In this document: piece by piece, positions 52,467 through 60,730 of the stretch
How the letters are laid out: each line of letters starts with the position of its first letter
How positions within the stretch are numbered: the stretch's first letter is position 1
Assembly (NCBI GenBank): GCA_016700175.1
Contig: CP065003.1
Location: forward strand, 1,932,001-1,996,000
Length of the DNA: 64,000 nucleotides
Direction: 5' to 3'
From: Acidobacteriota bacterium
GTDB taxonomy: Bacteria > Acidobacteriota > Blastocatellia > Pyrinomonadales > Pyrinomonadaceae
Notes under the pieces: generated by a model
The model's input: only the letters and a program-made list of their open reading frames with translations
Databases searched by the model: none
What the model was told of the DNA's origin: nothing
Translations under genes and position numbers: made by a program

Positions 52467-53524
52467 TTCCCCGCCTTGTCGCTGCCGCCCGGCTGAGTGC
52501 CGGTCTTGTTGAGTTCCTGAAGCTCCTTGTCGAGATCGAGCAACTCAAGGTTCCAGACGTTCTCAAGCACGAAGGCCCCGACAGGGAACTGATTTCCGAT
52601 GATCACCTTCGTCGGCGTCTGGTACGTCACCCGCATCTTGTACTTCTCTTTCGGCCTGGTCAGCTCGACCTGGAGCGGAAGCCTGTAGTTTCCATTCTCC
52701 GTCAAATTGCCCTCGACGCCGTAAACGATGTCGGATTCGATCTCGCCCTTCGAGTCGAAGATCTGCTGCCGGGCGAGTCTCACACCTCCGACACGGTCGA
52801 ACCAGAAGCGGCGCTTGATCCTCAGCCTGCCGCCCTCCTGTTCGTACTCGTCGAACAGGTAGTAACCGCGCAGGACCCATCGCAAAGGCGATTTCTTCTT
52901 GGCATTGATATCGAACTCTTCCTGGAGGATCGTGCTGATGGTGTAGGTGTATCTCGACTCGTCGACCGGACGTACGAGCATCGCTTCCGTGAAATGCTGG
53001 GGCCTGAGATTCGCGAATGCGTTCACATTCCGCTTCATCTCCGAATTCCCGTTACTTAGATCGTCGACCTTCTCCTGGAGCGGCGAATAATCTTCGGAAT
53101 TAGTTCCCGTCACGAACTTCTTGTATTTCCCACTGCCTCCGTCCTGAAGCACCGCGACCTGAAAACTCGTACCGTCGGACGCCATCTGGGCGACGTCGGT
53201 CTTTATGATCGGGACCTTTACCTTTAGGAGAATACTGGCCGGCCTCTGGACCACGATCTCGCCGTCGGCGGTCTTGTACTTCTCCGCGATCCCGAGCTCG
53301 GCAAACGAATTGTCCTCGAACTTCAGATCGACCCGCGCGAACATCGAATCGACTTTCGCCAGGTTGTTGACCTGCGAAACGAGTTCCGCTTCGGACGCTT
53401 CAACGGTTTCGAGAAGGGTCGCCCGCTCGATCTTGTCTTTGGGACTGATACAGCCCGAAAAGAGGACGGCCGCCGCGATCATAACGATCGCGATGTATCC
53501 CGCTCGGAAAATGGGTGTGAACAT
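52460..53524 (-). CDS. Outer-membrane lipoprotein of the LolB/DUF4292 type
   Basis: About 354 residues. A lipoprotein signal (AGYIAIVMIAAAVLFSGC) precedes ISPKDKIERATLLETVEASE, then VDLKFEDNSFAELGIAEKYKTADGEIVVQRPASILLKVKVPII, a half-barrel domain like DUF4292/LolB, and a second domain (RRFWFDRVGGVRLARQQIFD, VTYQTPTKVIIGNQFPVGAFVL). It may receive lipoproteins or hydrophobic cargo at the outer membrane. I chose the Met at 53524 as it begins the signal. The tail is KTGTQPGGSDKAGKQ. Confidence 0.75.
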   Translation of the reverse strand: MFTPIFRAGYIAIVMIAAAVLFSGCISPKDKIERATLLETVEASEAELVSQVNNLAKVDSMFARVDLKFEDNSFAELGIAEKYKTADGEIVVQRPASILLKVKVPIIKTDVAQMASDGTSFQVAVLQDGGSGKYKKFVTGTNSEDYSPLQEKVDDLSNGNSEMKRNVNAFANLRPQHFTEAMLVRPVDESRYTYTISTILQEEFDINAKKKSPLRWVLRGYYLFDEYEQEGGRLRIKRRFWFDRVGGVRLARQQIFDSKGEIESDIVYGVEGNLTENGNYRLPLQVELTRPKEKYKMRVTYQTPTKVIIGNQFPVGAFVLENVWNLELLDLDKELQELNKTGTQPGGSDKAGKQ

Positions 53525-53678
53525 CAGCCGCCTGTGATGTTCCCCTCCCCTTGCTTGTTGTACCTCAATTGCCTTCACAGATCCGTTCCGAAGAGGCCCC
53601 CAAGTGCCTTAAATCAAAGCGAAAATGTTACCACGAACCTTCGGGTGCGTCCTAACACCGCCGACTTCCCTGATACGC

Positions 53679-53718
53679 AAAAACGCGGCGCGACTGGAGG
53701 ATGCCTCATCGCGCCGCG
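53679..53718 (-). terminator. Rho-independent terminator of the respiratory operon
   Basis: A perfect 10-bp stem CGCGGCGCGA/TCGCGCCGCG (53684-53693 with 53709-53718) with an inner GAGG/CCTC stem in the loop is followed on the minus strand by TTTTTG. It lies 20 bp after the stop of the last cta gene. Confidence 0.88.
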
Positions 53719-53737
53719 CCCCCGACCGATATCCGGT

Positions 53738-54046
53738 TCAGTAGCCTATTACTGAACGCGTAAGATAGTCCTGTAACGTGTAAGCGAACATTATCGCGAG
53801 CCAGAAAAATCCGGACACGACCGCCATCCAGATCAGCCTCGACTGCCAGCGGACGTGCATAAAGAACAGGACGACGAACGTCATTTTTGCAAAGGCGATG
53901 GCAAGCGCCACCAGGGTGTTCGCTCCCGGAAAGAACATTCCGTCGAGGTCCTGCAGAGCGACGACGTACGTGATGATCGTGGCGATGAAGAGAAATGCGA
54001 ATACACCCAAATAGCCGGGAATGCCTATGTGCTGATGTTCACTCAT
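53738..54046 (-). CDS. ctaF: Cytochrome c oxidase subunit IV
   Basis: A 102-residue prokaryotic COX4-type protein with three spans: IPGYLGVFAFLFIATIITYVVAL, NTLVALAIAFAKMTFVVLFFMHVRWQ and LIWMAVVSGFFWLAIMF. The FAKMTFVVLFFMHVRW stretch is the family hallmark. It is the last gene of the cta part and stabilises the oxidase. The gap to ctaE is 3 nt. Confidence 0.9.
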   Translation of the reverse strand: MSEHQHIGIPGYLGVFAFLFIATIITYVVALQDLDGMFFPGANTLVALAIAFAKMTFVVLFFMHVRWQSRLIWMAVVSGFFWLAIMFAYTLQDYLTRSVIGY

Positions 54047-54049
54047 ATA

Positions 54050-54967
54050 CTAATGCCCTCCTGCGAGGAAGTGCCTGCCCAGCAGATACAGGAGCGGGAA
54101 CAGGAAGATCCATACGATATCGACAAAGTGCCAGTAGAGTCCGGAGATCTCGACCGGGGAATAGTAATCAGCTGAGAATGTGTTGCGCCAGGCCATCACA
54201 AGGAGCCAGAGCATTATCCCGAGCCCGACCACCATATGCAGAGCGTGGAGACCGGTCATCACGAAATAGATCCAGAAGAAGATCTGCACCTTGCCCTTGA
54301 CCTTTTCGGGATCTAACTCTCCGTTGCTGAAATAGCCGATCTTCTCGCTCTCGGTCAAAAATCCTTCTTTCTGCGCCATCGTCACCAAGTCGAGATCAGC
54401 ATCCGTGATCTGGAACTCGCCGCGCGGGTTTGGATGGGGTTTGTCACTTCCGTCTGCGCTTTCGGCCGCGCTGACAGTGGTTTCGAAAGGCAGAGAAAGC
54501 CTAGCCGCTTCCTTCCCGTGATCCTCACCCTCAGGAACTACCTTGTTCCATCCGTCGACCGGCACCAACCCGTGATTGTACTTGTCGGTGTACTCGATCG
54601 CCTTAACGCCAAGGAAGACCGTGCCGAAGATCATAGTCAGTATGATCATCACCACCTGAAGGTTCCGATTCCCCTTCTGGGCATAGAACACGGCCAGAGC
54701 CATCGTCAGGCTGCTGACGATAAGGACAAGCGTGTTAAGCCAGCCCCAGAAGGCGTCGAGATGGTTACTGCCGGCGGCGAAGGCCATAGGGAACCGCGAA
54801 CGGAACACCAGGTACGCCGTGAACAGCCCTCCGAAGAACATTATTTCCTGCGCGAGGAACGTCCACATCCCGATGGTCACGGAGTCCATCTGCTGGCCCA
54901 TGTCGTCAAACTGGTGCTGCAGCCCCGGAGGATGATAATGATCGTCGTGTTTGTCGTCGTGTGTCAT
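54050..54967 (-). CDS. ctaE: Cytochrome c oxidase subunit III
   Basis: A 305-residue subunit III. The opening MGMWTFL-type segment (TIGMWTFLAQEIMFFGGLFTAYLVFRS) and the end (GLYWHFVDIVWIFLFPLLYL) are family hallmarks. Between the third and fourth visible spans lies an insertion of about 80 soluble residues (roughly 130-215), which is longer than in textbook subunit III. A reversed tandem array lies just upstream of the ATG, without a clear ribosome site. Confidence 0.9.
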   Translation of the reverse strand: MTHDDKHDDHYHPPGLQHQFDDMGQQMDSVTIGMWTFLAQEIMFFGGLFTAYLVFRSRFPMAFAAGSNHLDAFWGWLNTLVLIVSSLTMALAVFYAQKGNRNLQVVMIILTMIFGTVFLGVKAIEYTDKYNHGLVPVDGWNKVVPEGEDHGKEAARLSLPFETTVSAAESADGSDKPHPNPRGEFQITDADLDLVTMAQKEGFLTESEKIGYFSNGELDPEKVKGKVQIFFWIYFVMTGLHALHMVVGLGIMLWLLVMAWRNTFSADYYSPVEISGLYWHFVDIVWIFLFPLLYLLGRHFLAGGH

Positions 54968-55208
54968 TTTGAAGCCAAGTACTGAGTACTGAGGACTGAG
55001 TACTGAGTTAAATGTTCAACGTCTAAGGTTCAAAGTTCAGGTTTCAGCGCCGAGTCCGCACAAGACTCGGTGATCCGGATGTTACCGCTCGCGGTTTTCG
55101 CCTTGTAGTCGGGGCGGGCAAGCCCGCCGCGAAACGGCTTACTTTTTACGATCCCACGCACAAGTGCGTGGGCTAAACGGCTCACTGCTCACTGCTTACC
55201 GCTCACTG
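54968..55208. repeat. Repeat-filled gap between ctaE and ctaD
   Basis: Next to ctaE, 54974-55006 holds reversed 14-bp units (GAGTACTGAGTACTGAGG), then degenerate AAGGTTC repeats (55015-55045). A palindrome CCCACGCACAAGTGCGTGGG is at 55153-55172, and a GCTCACT array (55181-55208) runs up to the ctaD stop. It interrupts an otherwise compact operon. Confidence 0.85.
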
Positions 55209-56888
55209 CTACGCGGTCGGCGATACCGTCGACTCCCTTCTCGCCTCTTCAATATCGAGCCCGCTGTCCTCGCCGAAGCTGTATGCTTCCCAGGTCACCA
55301 CCGGCGTTTTCTCGAAGTTGAACGTTGGCGGCGGCGATGAGGTCCTCCACTCCAGGCCCGGAAGGAGCCACGGATTCGGTCCCGCGCTCTTGCCGTTGAT
55401 CAGGGAACCCACGAGGTAGATAACGGGCAGGATCATCCCGATCCCTAGCACCGAAGCGCCCGCGGTCGAAAATATATTGAGCACCTGGAACTCTTCCGGA
55501 TACGCGGCGTACCTGCGGGGCATTCCCTGGTAGCCGAGAATGAACTGCGGGAAGAAGGTCAGGTTGAACCCGATAAAGACGAGCATCGCCGAGATCCTAC
55601 CCCAAAACTCCGAGTACATCTTGCCGGTCATCTTCGGCCACCAGTAGTGGATCCCGCCGAGATATCCGAGCACGGTGCCGCCGACCATCACGTAATGGAA
55701 GTGGGCGACGACAAAGTACGTGTCGGTCACGTGGACCGTGAGTCCGACCGAGCCCAGGAACAGGCCCGTCAGGCCGCCGATCAGGAACAGCCCCAGGAAT
55801 CCGATCGCGTAGAGCATCGGAGTATCGTACGAGATCGAGCCTTTGTACATCGTCGCGGTCCAGTTAAAGACCTTGATCGCGGACGGGACGGCGACGACCA
55901 TCGTCAGGAACGAGAACACGAGTCCCGCATAGATCGACTGGCCGCTGACGAACATGTGGTGGCCCCAGACGAGGAACCCGAAGACTGCGATAGCGATGCT
56001 TGAGAACGCGATGAACTCGTACCCGAAGATCTTCTTCCTGGAGAAGTTCGAGATGAGCTCGCTGATCACGCCCATCGAGGGCAGGATCATGATGTACACC
56101 GCCGGGTGCGAGTAGAACCAGAAAAGGTGCTGGAAGAGGATCGGGTCGCCGCCGAGCGCCGGATCGAATATGCCCGTCTGCGTCAGCCTCTCGACCGCCA
56201 GCAGAAGGATCGTGATCGCCACGACCGGCGTGCCAAGGATCATCACAAGGCTCGTCGCGTATTGCGCCCAGACAAAGAGAGGAAGCCTGAACCAGGTCAT
56301 TCCCGGAGCTCGCATCGTGTGCGTCGTGACGATGAAGTTGAGACCGGTCAGAATCGACGAGAATCCGTTGATAAAGACCCCCAGCCCTACCAGCATCACG
56401 AAGCTGTTCGAGAACGTCGTCGAATACGGCGTGTAGAACGTCCAGCCGGTATCGACGCCGCCCTGCATTAGCGCGAACAGCGTAAGGCTTCCCCCGACCC
56501 AGTAGATGTAAAGGCTGAGAAGGTTGATCCTCGGAAACGCGAGGTCCTTCGCCCCGATCATGATCGGCAGAAGGAAGTTGCCGAGCACCGCGGGGATCGC
56601 AGGGATCAGGTAGAAGAAGACCATTATCACGCCGTGTTGCGTGAAGACCTTGTTGTACGAACCGGACTCGAGAAGGTCGCTCGCGGGCGTGAGAAGCTCG
56701 AGCCTGATAAGCCCGGCGTAAATGCCGCCGAGCACGAAGAACACGGAAACGCTGATAAGGTACATTATCGCGATCCGCTTGTGGTCCTTCGTCAGCAACC
56801 AGGACTTAACGCTGAACCCGTTGGTGAGGTAGTTCACTTTCTCCTCACCCTTTTCTTCCCCGGTATTGATCGAATCTACGTTTTCCAT
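55209..56888 (-). CDS. ctaD: Cytochrome c oxidase subunit I, A2 type
   Basis: A 559-residue heme-copper oxidase core with about 12 spans. The CuB region reads WFYSHPAVYIMILP: the usual D-channel Glu of G-H-P-E-V is absent and the YS pair precedes HP, which is the hallmark of A2-type oxidases (established knowledge). The heme ligands appear as FTQHGVIMVFF and HFHYVMVGG, and the K-channel region is also present. It reduces oxygen to water. The gap from ctaC is 2 nt. Confidence 0.94.
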   Translation of the reverse strand: MENVDSINTGEEKGEEKVNYLTNGFSVKSWLLTKDHKRIAIMYLISVSVFFVLGGIYAGLIRLELLTPASDLLESGSYNKVFTQHGVIMVFFYLIPAIPAVLGNFLLPIMIGAKDLAFPRINLLSLYIYWVGGSLTLFALMQGGVDTGWTFYTPYSTTFSNSFVMLVGLGVFINGFSSILTGLNFIVTTHTMRAPGMTWFRLPLFVWAQYATSLVMILGTPVVAITILLLAVERLTQTGIFDPALGGDPILFQHLFWFYSHPAVYIMILPSMGVISELISNFSRKKIFGYEFIAFSSIAIAVFGFLVWGHHMFVSGQSIYAGLVFSFLTMVVAVPSAIKVFNWTATMYKGSISYDTPMLYAIGFLGLFLIGGLTGLFLGSVGLTVHVTDTYFVVAHFHYVMVGGTVLGYLGGIHYWWPKMTGKMYSEFWGRISAMLVFIGFNLTFFPQFILGYQGMPRRYAAYPEEFQVLNIFSTAGASVLGIGMILPVIYLVGSLINGKSAGPNPWLLPGLEWRTSSPPPTFNFEKTPVVTWEAYSFGEDSGLDIEEARRESTVSPTA

Positions 56889-56890
56889 AA

Positions 56891-57913
56891 CTACTTACCT
56901 GCTCCCGCCGTGTTCGCCGGCGCGGCCGTTGTTCCGTCTGTTGCGGGGGTCATCGGAGCGGCAGTCGTACCCGACTGCCCGCTTAGCGACTTAATATATG
57001 CGACAAGGGCGACAAGCTGCTCTTCGGTGACCTGGCCCTTGAAGGTCGGCATTATCGGCTGATATCCCTCGACCACCTGGCCCGCGGGATTCAGGATCGA
57101 ATTCCTGATGTATTCCTCGTCGGCTATGACCGTCTGGCCTCCGACAAGCTTCACTTCCTTTCCGAAAATGCCTTCGAGTATCGCGCCTCGCTGGTTCTGT
57201 CCTCCGGCGTGGCAGGATGCGCATCCGAGCTTGTTCGTGAAGAGGTCCTGGCCCTGCTGGACCGGCGTCTGGTTCGAGAGATTCCCGGCAAGCCAGTTGT
57301 CGAAATCCCTCTGCTCCATCACATAGACCCAGCCGCCCATTCCGGAATGGTTCAGGCCGCAGTACTCTGCGCAGAATAGCCTGTACTTGCCCGGCTTTGT
57401 CGCCTCGAACCAAAGGCTTGTGTATCGGCCCGGCACCACGTCCGCCTTTGTGCGGAAGGCGGGGATGTAGAAATCGTGGAGCACATCCTCCGTGGTCATA
57501 GTCAGCTTGACCTTGCGGCCGACCGGGACGTGCAATTCATTGATCTCGCGCTGCCCGGTTCCGTGCTGGACCTTCCACATCCACTGTTTGCCCACGACGA
57601 AGATCTCCATCGTGTCCTCGGGGATCTTGTACTGGTTGTAGTACACGATCGCCCCACCCAGAAATATGGTCATCGAGATGACGAACGGCACGAACGACCA
57701 GAAAAGCTCGAGGGGGATCGAACCGTGGATCTCCGGCGGCGTGGCGAACTTCTCTCTTTCGCGGTACTTGATGAAGAAATAGAAGACCGCAGCGACGACG
57801 ATGATCGCGAAGAAGGCGCTCACGGCGATCAGGTAGAAGTAAAGTGCATCCACCTCCCACGCGAACGAGGAAGCTCCTTCCGGAAACAGTGGTACCCAGG
57901 ATGTGTCTTGCAT
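56891..57913 (-). CDS. ctaC: Cytochrome c oxidase subunit II with fused cytochrome c domain
   Basis: A 340-residue caa3-type subunit. Two N-terminal spans lead to the CuA cupredoxin domain with His146 and the motif CAEYCGLNHSGMGG (Cys181, Cys185, His189, Met192). A cytochrome c domain follows: CASCH at 231-235 with a likely axial Met in YQPIMPTF (288). The tail is Ala/Thr/Pro-rich. It takes electrons from the ActE cytochrome or another carrier. Confidence 0.95.
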   Translation of the reverse strand: MQDTSWVPLFPEGASSFAWEVDALYFYLIAVSAFFAIIVVAAVFYFFIKYREREKFATPPEIHGSIPLELFWSFVPFVISMTIFLGGAIVYYNQYKIPEDTMEIFVVGKQWMWKVQHGTGQREINELHVPVGRKVKLTMTTEDVLHDFYIPAFRTKADVVPGRYTSLWFEATKPGKYRLFCAEYCGLNHSGMGGWVYVMEQRDFDNWLAGNLSNQTPVQQGQDLFTNKLGCASCHAGGQNQRGAILEGIFGKEVKLVGGQTVIADEEYIRNSILNPAGQVVEGYQPIMPTFKGQVTEEQLVALVAYIKSLSGQSGTTAAPMTPATDGTTAAPANTAGAGK

Positions 57914-57985
57914 ATCGTGTTACAGTCAGACCGCCCGTGCGGCCGTCCGTTCTCAATTCCGGACCGCGTCAGCCCGGCCAGAAGA

Positions 57986-58894
57986 TCAGAGTTCCGCCTT
58001 TTTCGCCTTCCCCCGCCTCCAGAAGACGAAGAACATCGCACCAAGCCCCACAAGGGTCCCGACGGCAAACAGCCTGAGAATGTTCAGGATCGCGAAGCCG
58101 TACTTCCCGGTGGACGGATCATAATGAAAGCAATACAGATAGAGTTGCTCGGCCGGATTGCCTATCCGATTCTCGGACGATTCCATGATCGAGAACTTAA
58201 GGTCCTTCGGCGAATAATCGATGCCGTACAGGTATCTTGAAAGCCTGCCCTCCGGAGTCGCGACCATTATCCCGCCGGCGTGCGCGAACTGGTTCGTGCG
58301 CTCGTCGAACGTGTAATTGAATCCGACCGCCTGCGTTACCTTGTCGATCTCCGATTGCTCGCCCGTAAGGAAGTGCCATCCCGCCTCCGTTCCGGGACGG
58401 TTGTAGCGCTCCATGTAGCCCTTCTTCTTATTCTTCGCCAGGTCCGCCTTGCGGTTCTCTCTGGCGTCGAAGCTGATGGCGACCACGTCGTACTCTTTTC
58501 CCGCGCTGAAGTTGATGCCTTTCAGCGACCCCGTCAGGCCGTTGAGCACCTCATTGCAGAGCATAGGGCATTCGTAGTAAACGAGCGCCAGGATCACCGG
58601 CCTGTCCTTCCCGAAATACTTCGCAAGCGTCACTTCATCGCCGTTCTCGTCCTTGAATCTCGCGTCGAGCGGAATCTGCCCGCCGAGATTCTGCTCGATC
58701 CCGACGGCCCTCAGCGGCGCCGGAATCCCGTTCGACGTCGTCTGTCCCGGCTCGTACTTCCTCGGCGAGTAAAGCGGCGACTGGTAATGCTCCGGCTTCT
58801 GAGCCGGCGACTGGAACGAGAACGCCGCCGTCAAAATCGAAACCATCAAGAGCTTCAGCCCGATACTGCTTAAAACTGCTGAATTCTTACTCAT
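57986..58894 (-). CDS. SCO1/SenC-type copper chaperone with a C-terminal anchor
   Basis: A 302-residue protein. The thioredoxin-like fold carries the copper motif CPMLC (Cys109, Cys113) and the distal His204 in NQFAHAGGIMV. A signal or anchor lies at 12-30 and a second span near 276-293 before RRGKAKKAEL. SCO proteins deliver copper to the CuA site of subunit II, and the gene is next to ctaC. Longer than plain SCO by the C-terminal anchor. Confidence 0.9.
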   Translation of the reverse strand: MSKNSAVLSSIGLKLLMVSILTAAFSFQSPAQKPEHYQSPLYSPRKYEPGQTTSNGIPAPLRAVGIEQNLGGQIPLDARFKDENGDEVTLAKYFGKDRPVILALVYYECPMLCNEVLNGLTGSLKGINFSAGKEYDVVAISFDARENRKADLAKNKKKGYMERYNRPGTEAGWHFLTGEQSEIDKVTQAVGFNYTFDERTNQFAHAGGIMVATPEGRLSRYLYGIDYSPKDLKFSIMESSENRIGNPAEQLYLYCFHYDPSTGKYGFAILNILRLFAVGTLVGLGAMFFVFWRRGKAKKAEL

Positions 58895-58927
58895 CAGATC
58901 ACCTAAATCCTTGTCCTTTTCGGGCGT

Positions 58928-59470
58928 TTACCTTCTCACCTCGGAAGGCAGACGTCCCGCGCTCGAGGCCGAGTAGAAGGTCCCGGCTTCCTTGACTGCG
59001 GCCTTGCTCTCTTCCTCGGTCCTCGATTTGATCATTCCGTCGTTAAGTACCTTCTCTTTCGCCGCCTCGATCGAAAGGGTCACGACCGTCCCGGTCTGCG
59101 GATCCTTCTGCCCGTTCTCCCACTCGTCCTGCCACTGTTTCAGAAGCTCGCGGTATTCCGCCTGCGGTTCCCTCAGTTCGAGGTTTACGCGGCCGTTCGG
59201 CGAATCGACCCCGAAACCGGGAGCCGATTGCAGGCGAGGCTCGGGCGGAAGGCGGCCTTCCTTGTCGAGCGCCATCGGAAGCCTCTGCTCATCGTCCGAG
59301 GCTTTCCACTGCGGCTCGAGCACCCAGTACTGGAAAAGCCACATAAGCCCGAACGTGATGACGATCAGAAGGAACAGCCCTCCCGTGAAGTAGAGGATCA
59401 GACGGGCGTCGATCGTGTTCTCTTCGTAGCCTCTGGAAGCGTCGACAATGATTTCTTTGTGCTCTGCCAT
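58928..59470 (-). CDS. Single-span membrane protein of the act-cta unit
   Basis: A 180-residue protein with one hydrophobic span at about 25-48 (LILYFTGGLFLLIVITFGLMWLFQYWVL). The C-terminal region is soluble and charged (LREPQAEYRELLKQWQDEWENGQ). No family that I recognise. Placement between actF and the SCO gene suggests a periplasm-facing accessory subunit of the supercomplex; inference only. Confidence 0.7.
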   Translation of the reverse strand: MAEHKEIIVDASRGYEENTIDARLILYFTGGLFLLIVITFGLMWLFQYWVLEPQWKASDDEQRLPMALDKEGRLPPEPRLQSAPGFGVDSPNGRVNLELREPQAEYRELLKQWQDEWENGQKDPQTGTVVTLSIEAAKEKVLNDGMIKSRTEEESKAAVKEAGTFYSASSAGRLPSEVRR

Positions 59471-59509
59471 AATCAGTTACTCCGGCACGCTAAGTCCTTT
59501 ATCTTCAGC

Positions 59510-60730
59510 CTAATGCCCCTTTCCATGCTTGATCGCGTTCTGGAACATCGGGTCGTTGAAAGGTACGATCGGCCTGCGCTTCAACTCGCGGACGAACCAC
59601 CAGAACCAGACGCCTCCGATTCCGATCGGGGCGACGACATCCCAGATCGAGACGCGGAACGGCACCTCGAGCAGGTGCTTCGAAACCTCGCCGACCATCG
59701 GGCTCGGTCCGATGATGTAGAACATGTCCAGCAGCCTCATAAAGAGGATGAAGATCGCGAGCGCTGCCAGCCATTTCGCTCTGCGCTTGAAGTCCTGCAT
59801 CAGCAGGATCAGGAACGGGAACGCGAAGTGGAAAAAGATGAGGGTCAGCCCGATCGCTCCCCAGGTCCCCTTCGAGCGGACTAGGTAAAAGGGCGTTTCT
59901 TCGGTCAGGTTGCCGGACCAGATGATCAGATACTGCGAGAAATTGAAGTACGCCCAGACCATCACGAGCGCCAGCATCAGCTTGCCGATGTCGTGAAAAT
60001 GCCGCTTTCCGATCACCTCGTTCAAAGGCGAACGCGTCGAAAGATGCGCCAGCACCGCGACCGAGAAACAGAAGCAGCTGAGCGCCCAGCCTGCGACGAA
60101 CAGGAATCCCCAGATCGTCGAGAACCAGTGCGGTTCGAGCGTCATCATCCAGTCGACCGAAAGGAACGTGACGAGCATTACGTAAAGCACGATCCCGGGC
60201 CCGGACACTTTCGTTGCCATCCCGAGCAGTTCGCCCGCCTTCTCCGGCGTGTCGGCCTTGTCCTGCTGAAGCGACCACTTGTTCAGGAAATGCGCCATCA
60301 GGTAAAGGATCACGAAATAGAGGATCGCGCGCACGATCCACCACGTCGGCTCCATATACCAGCCGCGCCATTCGATCGCCTTGTCCGTTCCGGCCAGCGC
60401 CAGGTTCGCCCAGTCGTAGAGCGTGTAGATACCGAAGATGATCGGCAGGAACAGCACGAAGAGCACCGGAATGGTCCTCGAACACGCTTCCGCAACCCTG
60501 CGGATCACGACGCCCCACGCGCCGCCGGTCACATACTGCAAGAGCAGTATTCCGAGCCCGCCGAAACCTATGCCGGCCCAGAATATGAACCCGAGAAGCC
60601 ATCCCCTCAACGCCTGCTCGGGCTGGAGAAACATCCCCGCCAGAGAAGCGAGAACGCCTATCCCGCCAATCCCAAGGGCGGCTGTCTGCAGGCGGTTCAA
60701 AGAATCCGGGGCTTGATACGTGTCACTCAT
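59510..60730 (-). CDS. actF: Alternative complex III subunit ActF
   Basis: A 406-residue inner-membrane protein with about ten spans, an NrfD-like quinol-binding subunit. Landmarks are the opening region (LGFIFWAGIGFGGLGILLLQYVTGGAWG), SVDWMMTLEPHWFSTIWGF, ALVMVWAYFNFSQYLIIW and the C-terminal end WFVRELKRRPIVPFNDP. It overlaps the actE stop by 1 nt (TAATG). Confidence 0.9.
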   Translation of the reverse strand: MSDTYQAPDSLNRLQTAALGIGGIGVLASLAGMFLQPEQALRGWLLGFIFWAGIGFGGLGILLLQYVTGGAWGVVIRRVAEACSRTIPVLFVLFLPIIFGIYTLYDWANLALAGTDKAIEWRGWYMEPTWWIVRAILYFVILYLMAHFLNKWSLQQDKADTPEKAGELLGMATKVSGPGIVLYVMLVTFLSVDWMMTLEPHWFSTIWGFLFVAGWALSCFCFSVAVLAHLSTRSPLNEVIGKRHFHDIGKLMLALVMVWAYFNFSQYLIIWSGNLTEETPFYLVRSKGTWGAIGLTLIFFHFAFPFLILLMQDFKRRAKWLAALAIFILFMRLLDMFYIIGPSPMVGEVSKHLLEVPFRVSIWDVVAPIGIGGVWFWWFVRELKRRPIVPFNDPMFQNAIKHGKGH

